A stretch of DNA of 64,000 nucleotides from Ampelomyces quisqualis (Eukaryota > Ascomycota > Dothideomycetes > Pleosporales > Phaeosphaeriaceae): positions 2,790,001 through 2,854,000 of the forward strand of contig JAGTXZ010000020.1 in assembly GCA_018398575.1 (NCBI GenBank), written 5' to 3'. This document shows, piece after piece, positions 25,801-36,980 of this stretch. How positions within the stretch are numbered: the stretch's first letter is position 1; each line of letters opens with the position of its first letter. The notes under the pieces were generated by a model. The model did no database searches and had not been told where the DNA came from. It saw only the letters and a program-made list of their open reading frames with translations. The translations under genes and the position numbers were made by a program.

Positions 25801-27600
25801 TTACTACTCCTTAGAATACTTTATAACTACTAAGGTTCTTAATGCACGTTAAGCACAATAGGTAGAGATTATTGCCCCTTTTAATTTCTGCATTAAGTAC
25901 ACGCCTAGCAAGCTTAATAAGTAAGCTAATATCTTAAGCCAAAGGGAACAGGATGTTAGCAAGGTTAAGGCTGCCTAACAAGATAACAGATCCTGTGTAC
26001 TTCTAGGACCTAAGCGCCTAAACCCCCTAGTTAACTCTAAACTGGCTTAGAACTACGTCTGTAACTAGCTAGAGATTAATATTTTAGCTATTTTAGTCCA
26101 ATCTATTAGTGCCCCTCTAAATCTTAACTTGTTAGAACTAATTAAAGCCCTGTTAGCAGAGAATTGCTGCTCCTTTAAGAAAGAACGCCTTACGCTACTA
26201 TAGCTGTATTGTATCTAAGAAGAACTACTACTGTATTACTTACGCCTATGTGTACCTAGGAATTTCTCTTTGTGCACCTAACTAATTAGAGAAGCTTACA
26301 ATTAGGTATCTACTGCCTACCTAAGCGCTACAAAGATGTATTAGCTCTTGGCTTAGTAATACTACTAGAAAGGTATAGAGGCTACATGTAAACGCTATGT
26401 ACAAAACTGCGTTTTCTGTTAAAGATCCTATCTAAGACAGCTCTAATCCTAAGGGTTCCTCTATCTGTTACTAATTCCTAACAGGCCTATGTAGTATTTG
26501 TGTATAGATTTTAAGACATTCCTAACTAATTAGTATAGCTATAATTAAATTATAGTTATTATTAATTGCCTATTAAAGCAAGCTATCTCTATCCTGTGTT
26601 ACAAGACTATTAATACCTAAGAAATAGCTTATTTGTTTATTTAATAGGTATACTAATTTAGCTATACGCCTAAAAGCATAGTGTCTAACTGCAGCTCCTA
26701 GTTTGTGTCCTAATTCTAGTTTAAGTTCTATAAGATCCTAGGCGTGCAAATTAAGCTTTCTACAGCCTACTATAAACAAACTAATAGACAAACTAAGATT
26801 ATAAACAAGTATATTAATTAACAATTAAGGCCCTTTGTATCCTACTACTAGGATAACTAAAGTAACCTCTTGCTAATAATTAATTAAGCTTAAGCTACAC
26901 TGCTGCACTCCGCAATTGGTATAGCACTATACTAGCTTCTGTTTAGATTCAAACTATAATAGAGCTAGGATTAGGTATTATTTCTTTTAAAACACAAAGA
27001 TGTAAACGTTAAGGATGCCTTAAGCTTAGCTACCTATATACATAAAGCCTAGCGTACAGCTAAAGACAATATAGAGAAGGCGCAGCAACAAATAGCTGCT
27101 AAGGTAAACAAATATTATTAACCTGTTAATTAGGTAGTAGGTAATAAGGTTTACCTCTTAACCTAAAACCTATCTGTTACCTACTTAAGTTGCAAACTTG
27201 CTAAATTGTAAGAAGGCTCCTTTAAAGTTCTAAAACAAGTTAGCTATTTATTTTAACTAAAGCTACCTAAAGGATCTAAGATCTATAACGTGTTTACTCT
27301 AGATGTCCTCTGCAAGGACCCTAACAACCCCCTAGCTAGTTAGCTAAGCCTAAACCTATCTAGCATCCTAATTTAAGGCGTTAAAGAATAGGAAGTTAAA
27401 GAGATCCTAGCTAGCAAGCTATACTGCTCTATCCTAAAGTATTGTGTAAAATAGGTAGGCTATAATTCTAACCCTACCTAGTATAATACCTTAAACTTTA
27501 TAGGCGCTCTATATATATTACAAGCGTTCTATAAACGCTATCTAAAACAGCTAGAACCCCTATAAGCGTTAGCTAAATAGATTACAGTATAAGAAAAAGA
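22850..27600 (+). pseudogene. E3 gag-pol, RIP-inactivated
   Basis: This is the best-preserved copy to read. Gag ends with a zinc knuckle at 23,574-23,615 (C-Y-N-C-x4-H-x4-C). Reverse transcriptase begins near 24,770, with R-I-C-V-D-Y and then N-A-L-T-R-K-D-I-Y. The catalytic block near 25,141 reads Y-L-N-N, where Y-x-D-D is expected, consistent with G-to-A change. RNase H (near 25,620), an integrase core (near 26,500) and a chromodomain (about 27,378-27,490, E-V-K-E-I-L-A-S-x-L then K-x-V-G-Y) follow. About 408 bp of gag are missing at 23,400 relative to E1/E2. Confidence 0.85.
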
Positions 27601-27687
27601 AGTTAAAGATCTTACAGCATTGCAAGATAATTATGTTAAGAAAATTAAACTTAATATTGCAACTACTACACTAGTAGGTAACAGCTA

Positions 27688-28392
27688 TTAACAATAGAAG
27701 TCTTACTCTTCTATTAGATTTAATAGCAGACTATTGTTGCTACTAGTAGGACGTTCTTAATTGTCTAAATCCCTAAGTGCAGACACTAACGCACTACCTA
27801 GTAGTCCTCTATTCTAGCCCTGCTTGCTGCAAGTACTAGCCTCTTGCGCTGCCTTTTACGCCTTCTTTTGCTCTACTAACTAATTAGCTCTTAATGCTAT
27901 TATAATATCTACTAGCTAAGTAACTACACTAGTTAACCCTGCTGTGCTCCTTCTAAGCAACCTAACCTCCTTAGCTATTGCCCTAACCTCTCTAGCTAGC
28001 TCCTCCCTCTAGTAATAAGCGCTAACTAACAAGTTAGCGTTGTTTATGTTAGCTACCTGTGCAGTGCCTACTTGCACAACAGCAGCTAACTAAAACGCTG
28101 CCTCCTTAACAGTAGCCTTCTGCTCTAACACTACCTTGTTAGACTTGTCTCTACCTAAGGCAGTAAACCTATAGTTAAGGGCCCTAAAGAGGCTATTATA
28201 CTCCTAGCCTACATATAGAAGAACTAGGCAACACTTCTTATTTAAGAGTGTGCAATAAGCACACTTCTTAGACACGTCTAAATAGAATCTAAACTTAATA
28301 TTAAAATAGCTGCAGGTAAAAGCTCTTGCAGCCTGCAGGCAAATAACTTAATAGGCTAAAAGATAAGCTCTAGAGGGGACAGAAATAGGCAT
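27688..28392 (-). pseudogene. E3 antisense ORF, Cys-cluster/coiled-coil protein
   Basis: It starts at ATG 28,392 (complement) and ends at TAA 27,690-27,688, 235 codons including the stop, with no indel relative to E1 and E2. It converges tail-to-tail with pol. The cluster C-A-Y-C-x6-C-C is intact, followed by the conserved Y-x-S-L-F-R-A-L-N block and a long charged, Ala/Leu-rich helix-like segment. Remaining stops are RIP-type. The fixed position, orientation and frame in three copies support a real third ORF of this element family. Confidence 0.75.
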
Positions 28393-28715
28393 TGTGTGTA
28401 TCTACTATATAGTTAGCTAGTAATTAAGAAAGAACAAGGCTTAGATAGCTTTAGGTATATAAACGTAAGAAAGAGAGTGTAAAGAAGTAGTATACCAAAA
28501 GGCTAGCCTTGTATATATGCTTAAAAAGCTTAAGGTAAAGTTAAGAACGTTAAACGCGCTAGCGCGCTAATTAAAATAACAATAAACAGCTACATTATGT
28601 TATCCTAAAATAAACTTAAGGTAAATAAGAGTTTATAATAATTTAGAGAGGTATCTAAAACAACACTAATACAGACCTAATTGATAAGAACTATTAATTT
28701 TAAGAAAAAGAGTAA

Positions 28716-29014
28716 TGTAACAAGCACATGCAAACATATATTATATCTAATACCTTATAAAGGCTTAGTAACAGATTATATAGGGAGCTAGCAGATTAAG
28801 ACTAAAAGCGCTCTAACAGCACTCTAACTTAGCTGCTATGCCTACTATAAATATAAGCCTATAGCATAGATAGAGGACAAGTTTCTCTTGTTCTTCTGTA
28901 CAAGACCTATAGGTGTATAGCTAATCTAGAATCTCTAATACAACACGCACTTCTATATGCCTCTAATACGTATCTAATTTAATTCTGATAGCTGTACCTA
29001 CCTGCGTTGTTACA
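28716..29014 (+). repeat. E3 LTR, right (3') copy
   Basis: 299 bp, begins TGTAACAAGCACATGC, ends GTTGTTACA, followed by TTAAT. Confidence 0.95.
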
Positions 29015-29605
29015 TTAATAAACCTAAATATTAGCTTATTATTTCTATTAAAGCTATCTAATATAGCTTAAGCGTACGCCTCTAGCTTTCTTAGCTGTAT
29101 AAGCTACCTATTAAACTCTATCTAAGCACTCTAATACTTCTATATATAATCTAGAACGCTATTATACACGCATAATAACTAGGGCTAGCTTTTACTAAAA
29201 TATATTATTAAATACGCTAAAGAGATTAGATAAGCTACTCTCTATAGAAATACTATAAGTAACTTCTCTAGAGACTCTATACAAGTATAAGCACCTTACT
29301 TATCTATAGTAAAACAAGTAGGTAGCTTAAAGCTAGTAGTAAGTTTCTAAACTTTATCTTTCTTAAAGTAGGTATAAAACTTAAAGTACTCTTCTAAAAA
29401 GCTGCTATCCTCTTTATTAGTAAACACGTTAACTAGCTTACGCGTTCTAAAGCGTTTAAATAGCTTATACAGCTACCTTAGCTTAGAGTTGTTTATAGTA
29501 ATTATAATAGCTGCAATTAGAATCTTATCTAATTCTAGCTAGGCAGCTATTACAGCAACAGTAAAGTAATCTATAGAAACAACAGAGAAAAGTAGCAATG
29601 TATTA
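29015..29605 (-). pseudogene. PIF/Harbinger-type transposase relic, N-terminal piece
   Basis: From about 29,605 leftward on the minus strand, one frame with TAG/TAA breaks reads an acidic N-terminal part (E-D-S-S-F-L-E-E-Y-F), then a block like R-V-A-Y-x-I-S-L-A-x-L, F-x-K-S-x-P-x-L and V-Y-N-S-V-L-D-Y-I, then L-x-K-L-E-A-Y-A. The order matches the region before the D-G-T motif in fungal Harbinger-like transposases. RIP-type composition ends sharply at about 29,605. Family assignment is by eye. Confidence 0.5.
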
Positions 29606-29645
29606 TTAGGTAAGAAATGGCTGGTAGGCAGCATCTAGATGTTCT

Positions 29646-29765
29646 GATCTAATTCTAATTTGAACTTGGTAGGAAACCCCTCTTATCTGAACTTAGCGCC
29701 AACGCTAACACGAGCCACCTGGCCAATCAAAACGCCTAGTCAAGTTCAAATCAGACTTTCAGATC
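29646..29765. repeat. Imperfect inverted repeat, arms about 23-25 bp
   Basis: The arm GATCTAATTCTAATTTGAAC (extending to 29,668) is matched in reverse complement at 29,741-29,765, where it reads as CAAGTTCAAAT followed by a variable part and AGATC. The spacer is about 72 bp. GGAAACCCC occurs just after the left arm and again just after the right arm. It could be a transposon end or a small MITE-like relic. Confidence 0.5.
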
Positions 29766-30322
29766 GGACGTGGAAACCCCCCTAATCGCTGACAAACAGC
29801 GCCCAACATCCTAGGTGGTACTCCTCAACCGATCCGCCTGCCGATGCCAAGGATTCGCACCGTTCAATCCCCGCTGCCGCATGCGGATACTGCGACTACC
29901 GAACACTATCGTAAGCATCAAACAGACACATTTTGCATCAAGCAACTCCAGTCCGCAGTGCATAACATATGGCTATTGCAAACACGTCCGGGACTTTGGT
30001 TCCGCCACATTACTATATGCAGCCCCCTGTAGCGTTCACAGTCGTGTGCCGTAGCTGGAGCCCGATGAGTGAAGTGCATGGTTACGCAAGTTTTTTGGGA
30101 GAGAATGGTAACGCTTGGACTTTTGCGCATGGGTGCGGGTATACCGGTAGGGTACCGCAGTGACGTCGTCGTCTTCAGCACAACACAACTCAAGTCTACA
30201 GTCTACTACTCTACCCATCTATACACGCACATGGAGCTAGCTTCCCTCGTGCATACCTTGCAGAGCATAACACAACTGAAAAAATAAGTCTACAACATCC
30301 GTAATATCATCCTCATCAATTA

Positions 30323-30347
30323 CCCTTGCCCTTGCCCTTGCCCTTGC
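30323..30347 (+). repeat. Hexanucleotide repeat (CCCTTG)x4
   Basis: Four perfect tandem copies of CCCTTG followed by a partial copy. Confidence 0.9.
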
Positions 30348-30948
30348 ACTTACTTCCAAAGCCCATCTACACCATGTCCGTGTCTTGGGCGGCAGCTTTT
30401 CTTCTTCTGTTGTTTTTTTTTATCAAAGAAAACCTGCGTACTCGCTGGTTCAATGTCGCCCGTGATAGGACGACACGCCGCGCCTATAGGTCTGCGGCTG
30501 CATGAGGCTCGCCGCTCGGGGGCGCAGGGGTACAATTACAAAGGATGTCTGGAGACGACAACTTGACACGGCAGTGTCCTTTCTTTCGCCATGGAGTTGT
30601 GCAAGCAGTTGCAGTCACGATGCGCGGCGAGATTCTTTTGTTTTATCGTCATGGGTTTCAGTATGGTGTTTGATTAGAATGAAATCTACTGCATCAGAAG
30701 AAGAAGAGAAACGGTAAACCGATGCTCGACCAATCGAAATTTGCTTGGGAGCTCCATGCGCCTACGTCTTCGCTTGTGAAACGATAAGAAAAAAACACTA
30801 AATATGGTGGTGTATCTATTCCGGAGCGCATGGTAAAACTACCCTTTGGGTGACCGGAAACATATGAAAGGAAAAACAAAAATCTTGATTTGCTGACCAG
30901 TGCCGTGGCTGCACAGCTTAGGGTATATGCAAAACAAGGGCCGCTGAC

Positions 30949-32677
30949 CTAAACCATGCGGTCGGGTTGATCCACCTTCTCGCGAGACATTTGCCGTGAG
31001 GGCATTTGGCTCTGGACGCGGGTAGGAGCTTGTGAGAGGCGCTCGTCAAATGCGACATCGCTTGCGCAGCTCTTTTCGCGGGTGGGGTCGATGTGGCGAC
31101 CCAGCTTGCGCGCGAGCTTGGTGCTGACCATTTCGCCATCGAGGCAGGGCAGGTACCAGCGCGCGAAGAGCATACAGACAAAGGACAGCAGGAGGCAGGA
31201 GCCCGACCACATTTGCAGTGTGAGGTACGTGTTGTAGGTGGTGACCATGTGGCCGGCAATGAGGGGGCCTGTGAGCGCGGGGATCGCGGCGAAGCTGTAC
31301 ATCATCCCGGTCCAGTGGCCCAGTTTCTTCTTCGCAAAGTGTGCGTCTTCGGGGCTGCTGTAGGTGCAGTTGAGAATGTTGGCCATAGAGGCGGGAGGGC
31401 AGCCTATGACCGTGCCGGAGAAGAGACCGAAGACTATGCAGAAGGCGATGGCGGCGTTCTCGGATCCAGCGAGGGGCCATAGGATCAGGACGAGCAGAGA
31501 GCAGGTGATCTGCGCAGCGCTGTGCATGTTGAGAGCACCCATCTTGTCACAAAAGTGTGCGAGAAGTAGGCGTCCGGCTGTCGAGGCACCATTCATGATG
31601 GTGAGAAGCCAGAAGGTCTCAATAGGTCGGTCGGTCTCCTCGGCAAAGGAGATCTTGACACCAACTCCGTCGCGCGTGCCGTAGCCAAGGACTGCTGCCC
31701 ACTAGAAGATGTCAGCTCGAGCTATGAGCGGGGTCCTGACGATGCTTACCTCTTCAATGTTGAAGAAGATAGGGTAAAAGCCGAAGAACATGAAAGCAAC
31801 AGCCGCAGTGAACCACCAAAAAGGTTTATTGTTCTTGGCATCTGTGTCAAACCAGGTGCGCTTGGATGCCCAGCTTTTTGGCTCGTGGTGATCGTGGGCT
31901 GGGTTTGGTGTAGCGAAGATAAAGGAGAATAAGCAGGTTACTGTGGTGAGGCCTGCGACGCAGCGAACGGCGTTATTGAACCCAAGCCTCAAGATGAGAT
32001 AGCGGAGCATTGTGGGGTAGACAACACCTGCAACACTAGCACCACACGCAACGTAACCGACCGCGAGACCTCTTCGCTTTGGAAACCAGGTCGCAGCCAC
32101 TGCCACTGTTAACGATTGCGCAACGACGATGTTGGGTTCGAGACTTACCTTGTGAGCTGGATACAAAGAATGGTGCCATGCCCAGTCCAACCAAGAAACC
32201 TTGCAATCCCCAAAGAGTACCGAAGTTGGCAAGCACACCGAGCTCTGAGGGATGAACTACGGAGAGAAGGAACAAGCCGAGCGGCACCATCACCGAGCCA
32301 AATCCAATGACATGGCGGGAGTAGCCGGCATCCAATAGTCGGCCAACGGGGTTGGAGAGGAGGAGAACAAGGAAGGACTGCGTTGATCCGATCAAATTGA
32401 GTTTCAACTGATCTGTGCCCAGTAGTGAGTGGCCGACGTAGTAGGAAGACCATGTGCCGTATGCGTTGACAAGGCCCCAGGAGTTGAACATGAGGAAGAA
32501 GCAGCCAGTCAAACAGAAGTATGCTCGCCATGTTTGGGGCCAGTGTGGCTCGTCGAGTGAGCTGAGTGAGGGACGTGGTGACATGTCTGGTGTTGAGACT
32601 GTATCTGTAGGCGCATTGGACAGGGGGAATGTGCCATCGCTACCCTTCCGGCTATCTTTATCGAATGACCGTACCAT
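30949..32677 (-). CDS. MFS transporter, monocarboxylate-permease type
   Basis: Predicted exons are 32,677-32,149, 32,099-31,750 and 31,701-30,949 (543 aa). Introns of 49 and 48 bp have GTAAGT/GTAAGC donors and CAG/TAG acceptors; joining them restores the family pattern G-L-G-M-x15 and then W-F-P-K-R-R-G-L-A. The protein has a hydrophilic N-terminus with P-H-W-P-Q-T-W-R-A-Y before the first membrane span, an N-A-Y-G-T-W-S-S-Y-Y motif, about 12 hydrophobic segments and a hydrophilic tail. This matches fungal MCT/MCH-like major facilitator proteins, which sit in plasma or organelle membranes; the substrate cannot be inferred. The start at 32,677 was preferred over an in-frame ATG 37 codons upstream because the extension does not resemble the family. 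Confidence 0.85.
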
Positions 32678-35600
32678 GTTGGGCGACGATGTGAGATGTT
32701 TGGAGGTGCAAGGGGGCGGCCGGTGTGAATGAGGAAACGGCCAACACTGAATTGAGAAGGCAGTGGCGCGTAGTGGCGCGGTGGTCAATACTGAAAATGT
32801 ATTGAAGGGTCCGCGCTCGACAAGACGCCTTAGAAGTGTAGCAGCGCGTCAGGGCCTTAACGGCGAGCGGTACAAGTATAAGTAGTCCAGTATTCCCGCG
32901 GATACACTGTTGAATCTGAGGTACGCACTAAAGAAATTGATTCATGATTGGGGCTCCACTCCTGCCCAAGTACGCGCGTAACCCCGGTATGGCTGACTCT
33001 TTGGGTCTTGCCCATGGTGACGTGGTAGTCAAACGGGCCGTGTAATGGAGATTTGAAAGCTGGGGCTACACAAGCAATGCAAGGAAACAGTCCCAAGAAA
33101 AGCCAAGGATGAATGACACACCATCTACGTGAAAGGCTTGACTCGGCCTGCCTTGGCCCTTGGGGTGTGCTTGTCGTTGAGACCAGGGACCGCGATCCTA
33201 CTATGCCGCGAGCAGGCCAGGCGCTTTGGCAGAGACGGAATGCGGAATGATGCTGGCCTGCAGATGCGCAGCAAGTCCTGCATAGTCGCGTTGATTGCTC
33301 TCAACGGCATCCGATACGGGTATCTGTAGTTTACCAGCGACAGTGCAATCTGGGAAGGAGGACCCGTCTGTTCCGCTGCTGCTGGACTTCTGCCTTGTAT
33401 CGTAGCGGCTCACCTGCCCAGCAGCTTCGCAATCATGGCATCATGCGTAACCACGGTAGATAGTGGTCGAGAACAGTGTTCGCACGTAGCGTATGTGATT
33501 TCCAGCACTCGCATGTGCCAACTTCACAAGCACCGATAGGCGGGACCTTCATAGGAGGTTGCACAAGTGTGAGGAGTTTCGGCAACGACTTCCTGCCTTT
33601 TGACGGCTGCAAACAGTGTGTGGCTTTTCAGGGGTGCCCAAGTTGAAGCGGAGCGGGCCTTGCCCTTGGCACGGGTTTGGCGGAGGCGGCTGTCAATTGG
33701 GCCGGTATGTTCCACAAGCCAAGAAAGTGATGTACATTGACCACATTGACCTGCATTCCGCCTTGGCGGGCTCCACCTGGCTTATCGGTGTCGAGAATGC
33801 AGCGACTGTACTCCGTACACCCATAGTACCACGGTTGAGGTTCCAGACGGGTCAGGGCCAAAGAAATCTGCGTCTCGGGTCACTCGGAGAGATAATCATT
33901 TCCACGTATGCTCGCAGGGCTTGGCCTGTAAGCTCACTGACTGCTTTCAGCGTCGCCCAGCTTTGGTGGTGGTAGAAGTTCGCCAAGATTGGCTTCGTAA
34001 CAAGGTCCCCCTGGAGGCCACGCTTGTCCAGGAGCTGGTGCTTCGTTATCTTGACACAGCCTCACTCATTGCTTGTGTTTCTGCGAGCCGGCGCCTGAGG
34101 GATCGACGTTGTGTCTTGGCACACGGGATCCGAGAGTGCGCTGGGCCATCTCATTTCTCCATGACCGTCCTTTTCTCGATACGCGACCAAGATAGGACTT
34201 CTTGGAACCACCGCATGGGGTAGTCGTCGTCTGCAAGTTTGCGCAGTAGCGCCTCAAGTGGGATGAGGTCGCGGAAGCGCAAACAACCATGCCATCATCC
34301 TGCATCAATGAAGCAGCGGACTTCCGGCTTCGCCTGCTTCCGTGCGCATCGGGAAGTCCCTGCCATGCACTCTGTAGGCGCGGTGTGTTGATAGTTTCGG
34401 TCACATGGTTCGGTGAATACATGGTGTGGAAGGCGGCGCGGACAAAGAAGTGTCGGTGTCTGAAGAAGAAGATGTGCACTTTCGCTCAACGAAACGCCAA
34501 GCTGATCTTCGTTCAGGAGTCCTTGCAGATGCAGCAAGATCGGCAACTGCCTTGTTGGCAAACCGAGTTCCCTTTGCCTGTTCGAGACGAGGCTCTGTGG
34601 CACTGTCTGATCTGGTCCAACGCCATGGAACCACCCATGACGGTCTGATTCCCCTAGCATGCATCCGTCCAGAACCATAGCGATGCTGTCCACGCAGGCA
34701 GTGGACCACACAAGATGACGACATCTCTACATGACAACAGACAGATAGTATTGTCATGGCGTATATGATGTTGGCTGACTTGACCCACGCCGGTACGTCA
34801 GAACTCAGAAGCGTCGTATCGTGGGCGCTGGCCCACTATATTCAGCCTTACAGTGGGTCCTAGGTTGTGGCTTGGGAGTACATACTTGGATCTGACAAGA
34901 TGAAGGCCTAACCGTGTTCACTGTTGGTGCCCAGCTGGTCTTCGGGCGCCGAGCGCCGACCGAGGCGCACGCACATTCAACAGACTTCTCCCCTTTTGAA
35001 CCCTGTACACAAGAGAGCACAGCAGTGTGAAGTTTTCAGAGGAGATGGGGTACGTGGTGCGGTTGCGCGTTCCCAGCTGTACAACCTTCCAGCCACGTGG
35101 AGGCCGTGCTCGATACGGAGTAGTCTGAGCTTCGATTATTCATGACATGGGTGACATTGCCGACAACGTGAAGCGTCTGTACTGTACCGAGTATGAAGGT
35201 GCCGACATGCACGTCCATGGATGGTCCCAGAGGCCCAGAGCTGCACGTGAGCTGACTTTCGCACTACCTACCGTGTAGGTGCTAGAGGACGGTACCATCC
35301 AATGCTGTCAACAAACTTGTCCCACTTTCTTCACTGCCATACCGCAACCAACACAGCTGCCTAACAAGTCCAGGCCTTTCTTGCGACTGTGCTGTTTGAA
35401 TAAGCAAATACGAGCGGAGCGGAAAGAACGCCACCCATGTTGCCGAAGCGAGGTATTCTTTCGTCATGATCAGGCCACTTTCTGCCGCATCCTGCGCGCT
35501 CTCGAAACCATCCTCGTGAGTCGGGACTCGGGAGGCGGAGTGGAACACGCACTCGTCCCGCTCGAGTCGACGGACAGCGGAAGCCACGCACCACATCACG

Positions 35601-36404
35601 TAAATTTGGCCTTGCCTTGTCGCAGGCTCGAGCAAAGAGGCCAAGGCAACATGATCCTTCACCGGAAATGGCATCACGCGGTACGCAAGTTCGGCAACGC
35701 TTCGTACTTGTAGACGATGACGCCCTGTCTGTCGCAAGAACAGACGAGACAGGCCGAAACGGAGCGGAGCGGAGCGGAAACAAACCATGTGCCTCCACGA
35801 CGGGGCTCTATCCTCGTCCTCGACCGGCCAACCTCGATGCTCCATGCAGCAATAAGCATGCTCCAAGCACACGCAGCCAAGAGACTACGGTATGTAGTAC
35901 AGGACTACTAGGATTGGCCTGATGCCTTGCAGTCTTGCCCCGTCGATTCGGGCCTTTTGATCCCAGCAGGCCATGGAACAGCAAAGAAACATGGGGACGC
36001 ATCGAGCCTCGACCACGCCTTGCATGCGGAACCAAGGCAACCAAAGTCGGAAAGAATCTGCCACTCCGCATGTGCGCATCTGAGTCTCAGCCCGAATGAC
36101 ATTCAGACGACATGCTGATATGCAACGCGGGCCGAAGGCTGAGGTGGCAAAGCTGCTGCGTTGAGGCGTTGTGGAGATGCCCAACGTCTCAGCGCAGTAG
36201 GTATCGTCAAGATAAAGTGAGGTGGAAATTGATCAGCATAGCGTACACTTCCATGATACGGCACAAGCGTGGAGTAAGTTGTATTTTGTGTGTATGCATA
36301 CTCGATGAAATGATTTCGCTGCCAATTACCAGACACAAGTAAGCGCTCCAATGCAGCCATGCCTTGCGTGAATGAGTTAACGCCGTGCACCCTACCCAAG
36401 CCTC
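32678..36404. other. 3.7 kb gene-poor stretch
   Basis: Composition is normal but no gene was recognised. Overlapping frames on both strands, the longest being 196 codons at 35,282-35,872 (-), show no family-like motifs and several overlap one another. The 9-mer TACTCCGTA/TACGGAGTA occurs at 33,809-33,817 and 35,114-35,122. A lineage-specific gene or noncoding RNA cannot be excluded. Confidence 0.5.
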
Positions 36405-36919
36405 TCACACGCCCTTGATCGCCACGGTCCGCTCGCTGTTCAGCCGCTCCTTATTCCGCTCGTGACTCTCCTTCTTGCAGTCCTCGAGGCCCTCACACTT
36501 ATGGTCCTCCAGCAACCGGTGCTTCCCGCAGTAATGGCCGCTGCAGAAGCCGCAGTCGCCGACGATGCGCTGGGCGGCGTCGCGGCACTCCTTGAACGAG
36601 CAGCGGATTTTCTTGGGCGGCATGCCGCCGCGCAGGGGCAGCGCCATGTGCAGCGTGGCGTTGGGCGGGATGGCGTAGGCGGCGAGCGAGCGGGCCGACG
36701 ACGAGAGGTGCTTGCCCGCGTGGACGAGGCGCAGGTCGGTCGGGGGGATGGACGGGGTGCGCAGGGACAGCAGCGAGAGGAGCGTTGCGATGGACGTCGA
36801 GCGCGGGATCGAGAGGGGGATTGCTGCCAAGCGCCCTGTTAGCGGGGTTGTTTCCGTTCGTGGGGGCAGACGGGCGACGCACTGGAGGAGCCCGACACCG
36901 TCTTGATGAAGATCTGCAT
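36405..36919 (-). CDS. Ubiquitin-like/AN1 zinc-finger fusion protein
   Basis: Exons are 36,919-36,883 and 36,823-36,405, separated by a 59-bp intron (GTGCGT donor, CGCTAAC branch, GGCAG acceptor). The 151-aa product begins M-Q-I-F-I-K-T and follows the ubiquitin fold to L-R-G-G at residues 76-79, with the I-P-P, L-R-L-V-H-A-G-K and S-L-A-A-Y-x-I blocks in place. Residues 80-151 hold an AN1-type zinc finger with Cys at 87, 92, 103, 106, 111 and 122 and His at 109, 114 and 120, then a basic tail. AN1 proteins act in ubiquitin/proteasome stress handling. The G-G followed by M-P-P-K-K suggests processing by deubiquitinases, as in ubiquitin-ribosomal protein fusions, but this is inferred. An in-frame ATG at 36,979 would add 20 Ser-rich residues; the 36,919 start was chosen because the fold begins there. 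Confidence 0.85.
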
Positions 36920-36980
36920 CGTGTCGTCTGGGTCCGAGGCGCTGGAACCCAGGCTCCACGTGCTGTTGGAGCGGTGCATG

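Larger units (their letters stand above)
22327..29014 (+). mobile_element. Element E3: Ty3/Gypsy chromovirus, opposite orientation, internal deletion
   Basis: The element is 6688 bp with 299-bp LTRs (22,327-22,625 and 28,716-29,014) and the target duplication TTAAT (22,322-22,326 and 29,015-29,019). gag-pol is on the plus strand. It is 408 bp shorter than E1/E2, explained by one deletion in gag at about 23,398-23,401. The inserted site lies in the Harbinger relic, 93 bp from the end of element A. Confidence 0.95.
29606..30948. other. Intergenic DNA at the AT/GC compartment boundary
   Basis: Composition returns to normal here. No gene was recognised; the short overlapping frames between 29,815 and 30,900 look like chance ORFs. 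It contains an inverted repeat (29,646-29,765) and a CCCTTG tandem repeat (30,323-30,347). Confidence 0.6.

Noticed and set aside
1..29605. CRISPR-like or satellite array from the repeated segments
   Set aside because: The repeats are 282- and 299-bp LTRs with target duplications and internal gag-pol, not spaced short repeats.
29815..30287. Cluster of six overlapping small frames
   Set aside because: They overlap on both strands in several frames, share no motif, and lack plausible splice or start context.
35282..35872. 196-codon minus-strand frame as a hypothetical gene
   Set aside because: Overlapping frames of 145 and 144 codons exist on both strands, composition is not protein-like, and no family motif is visible. 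Kept only as part of the gene-poor stretch.
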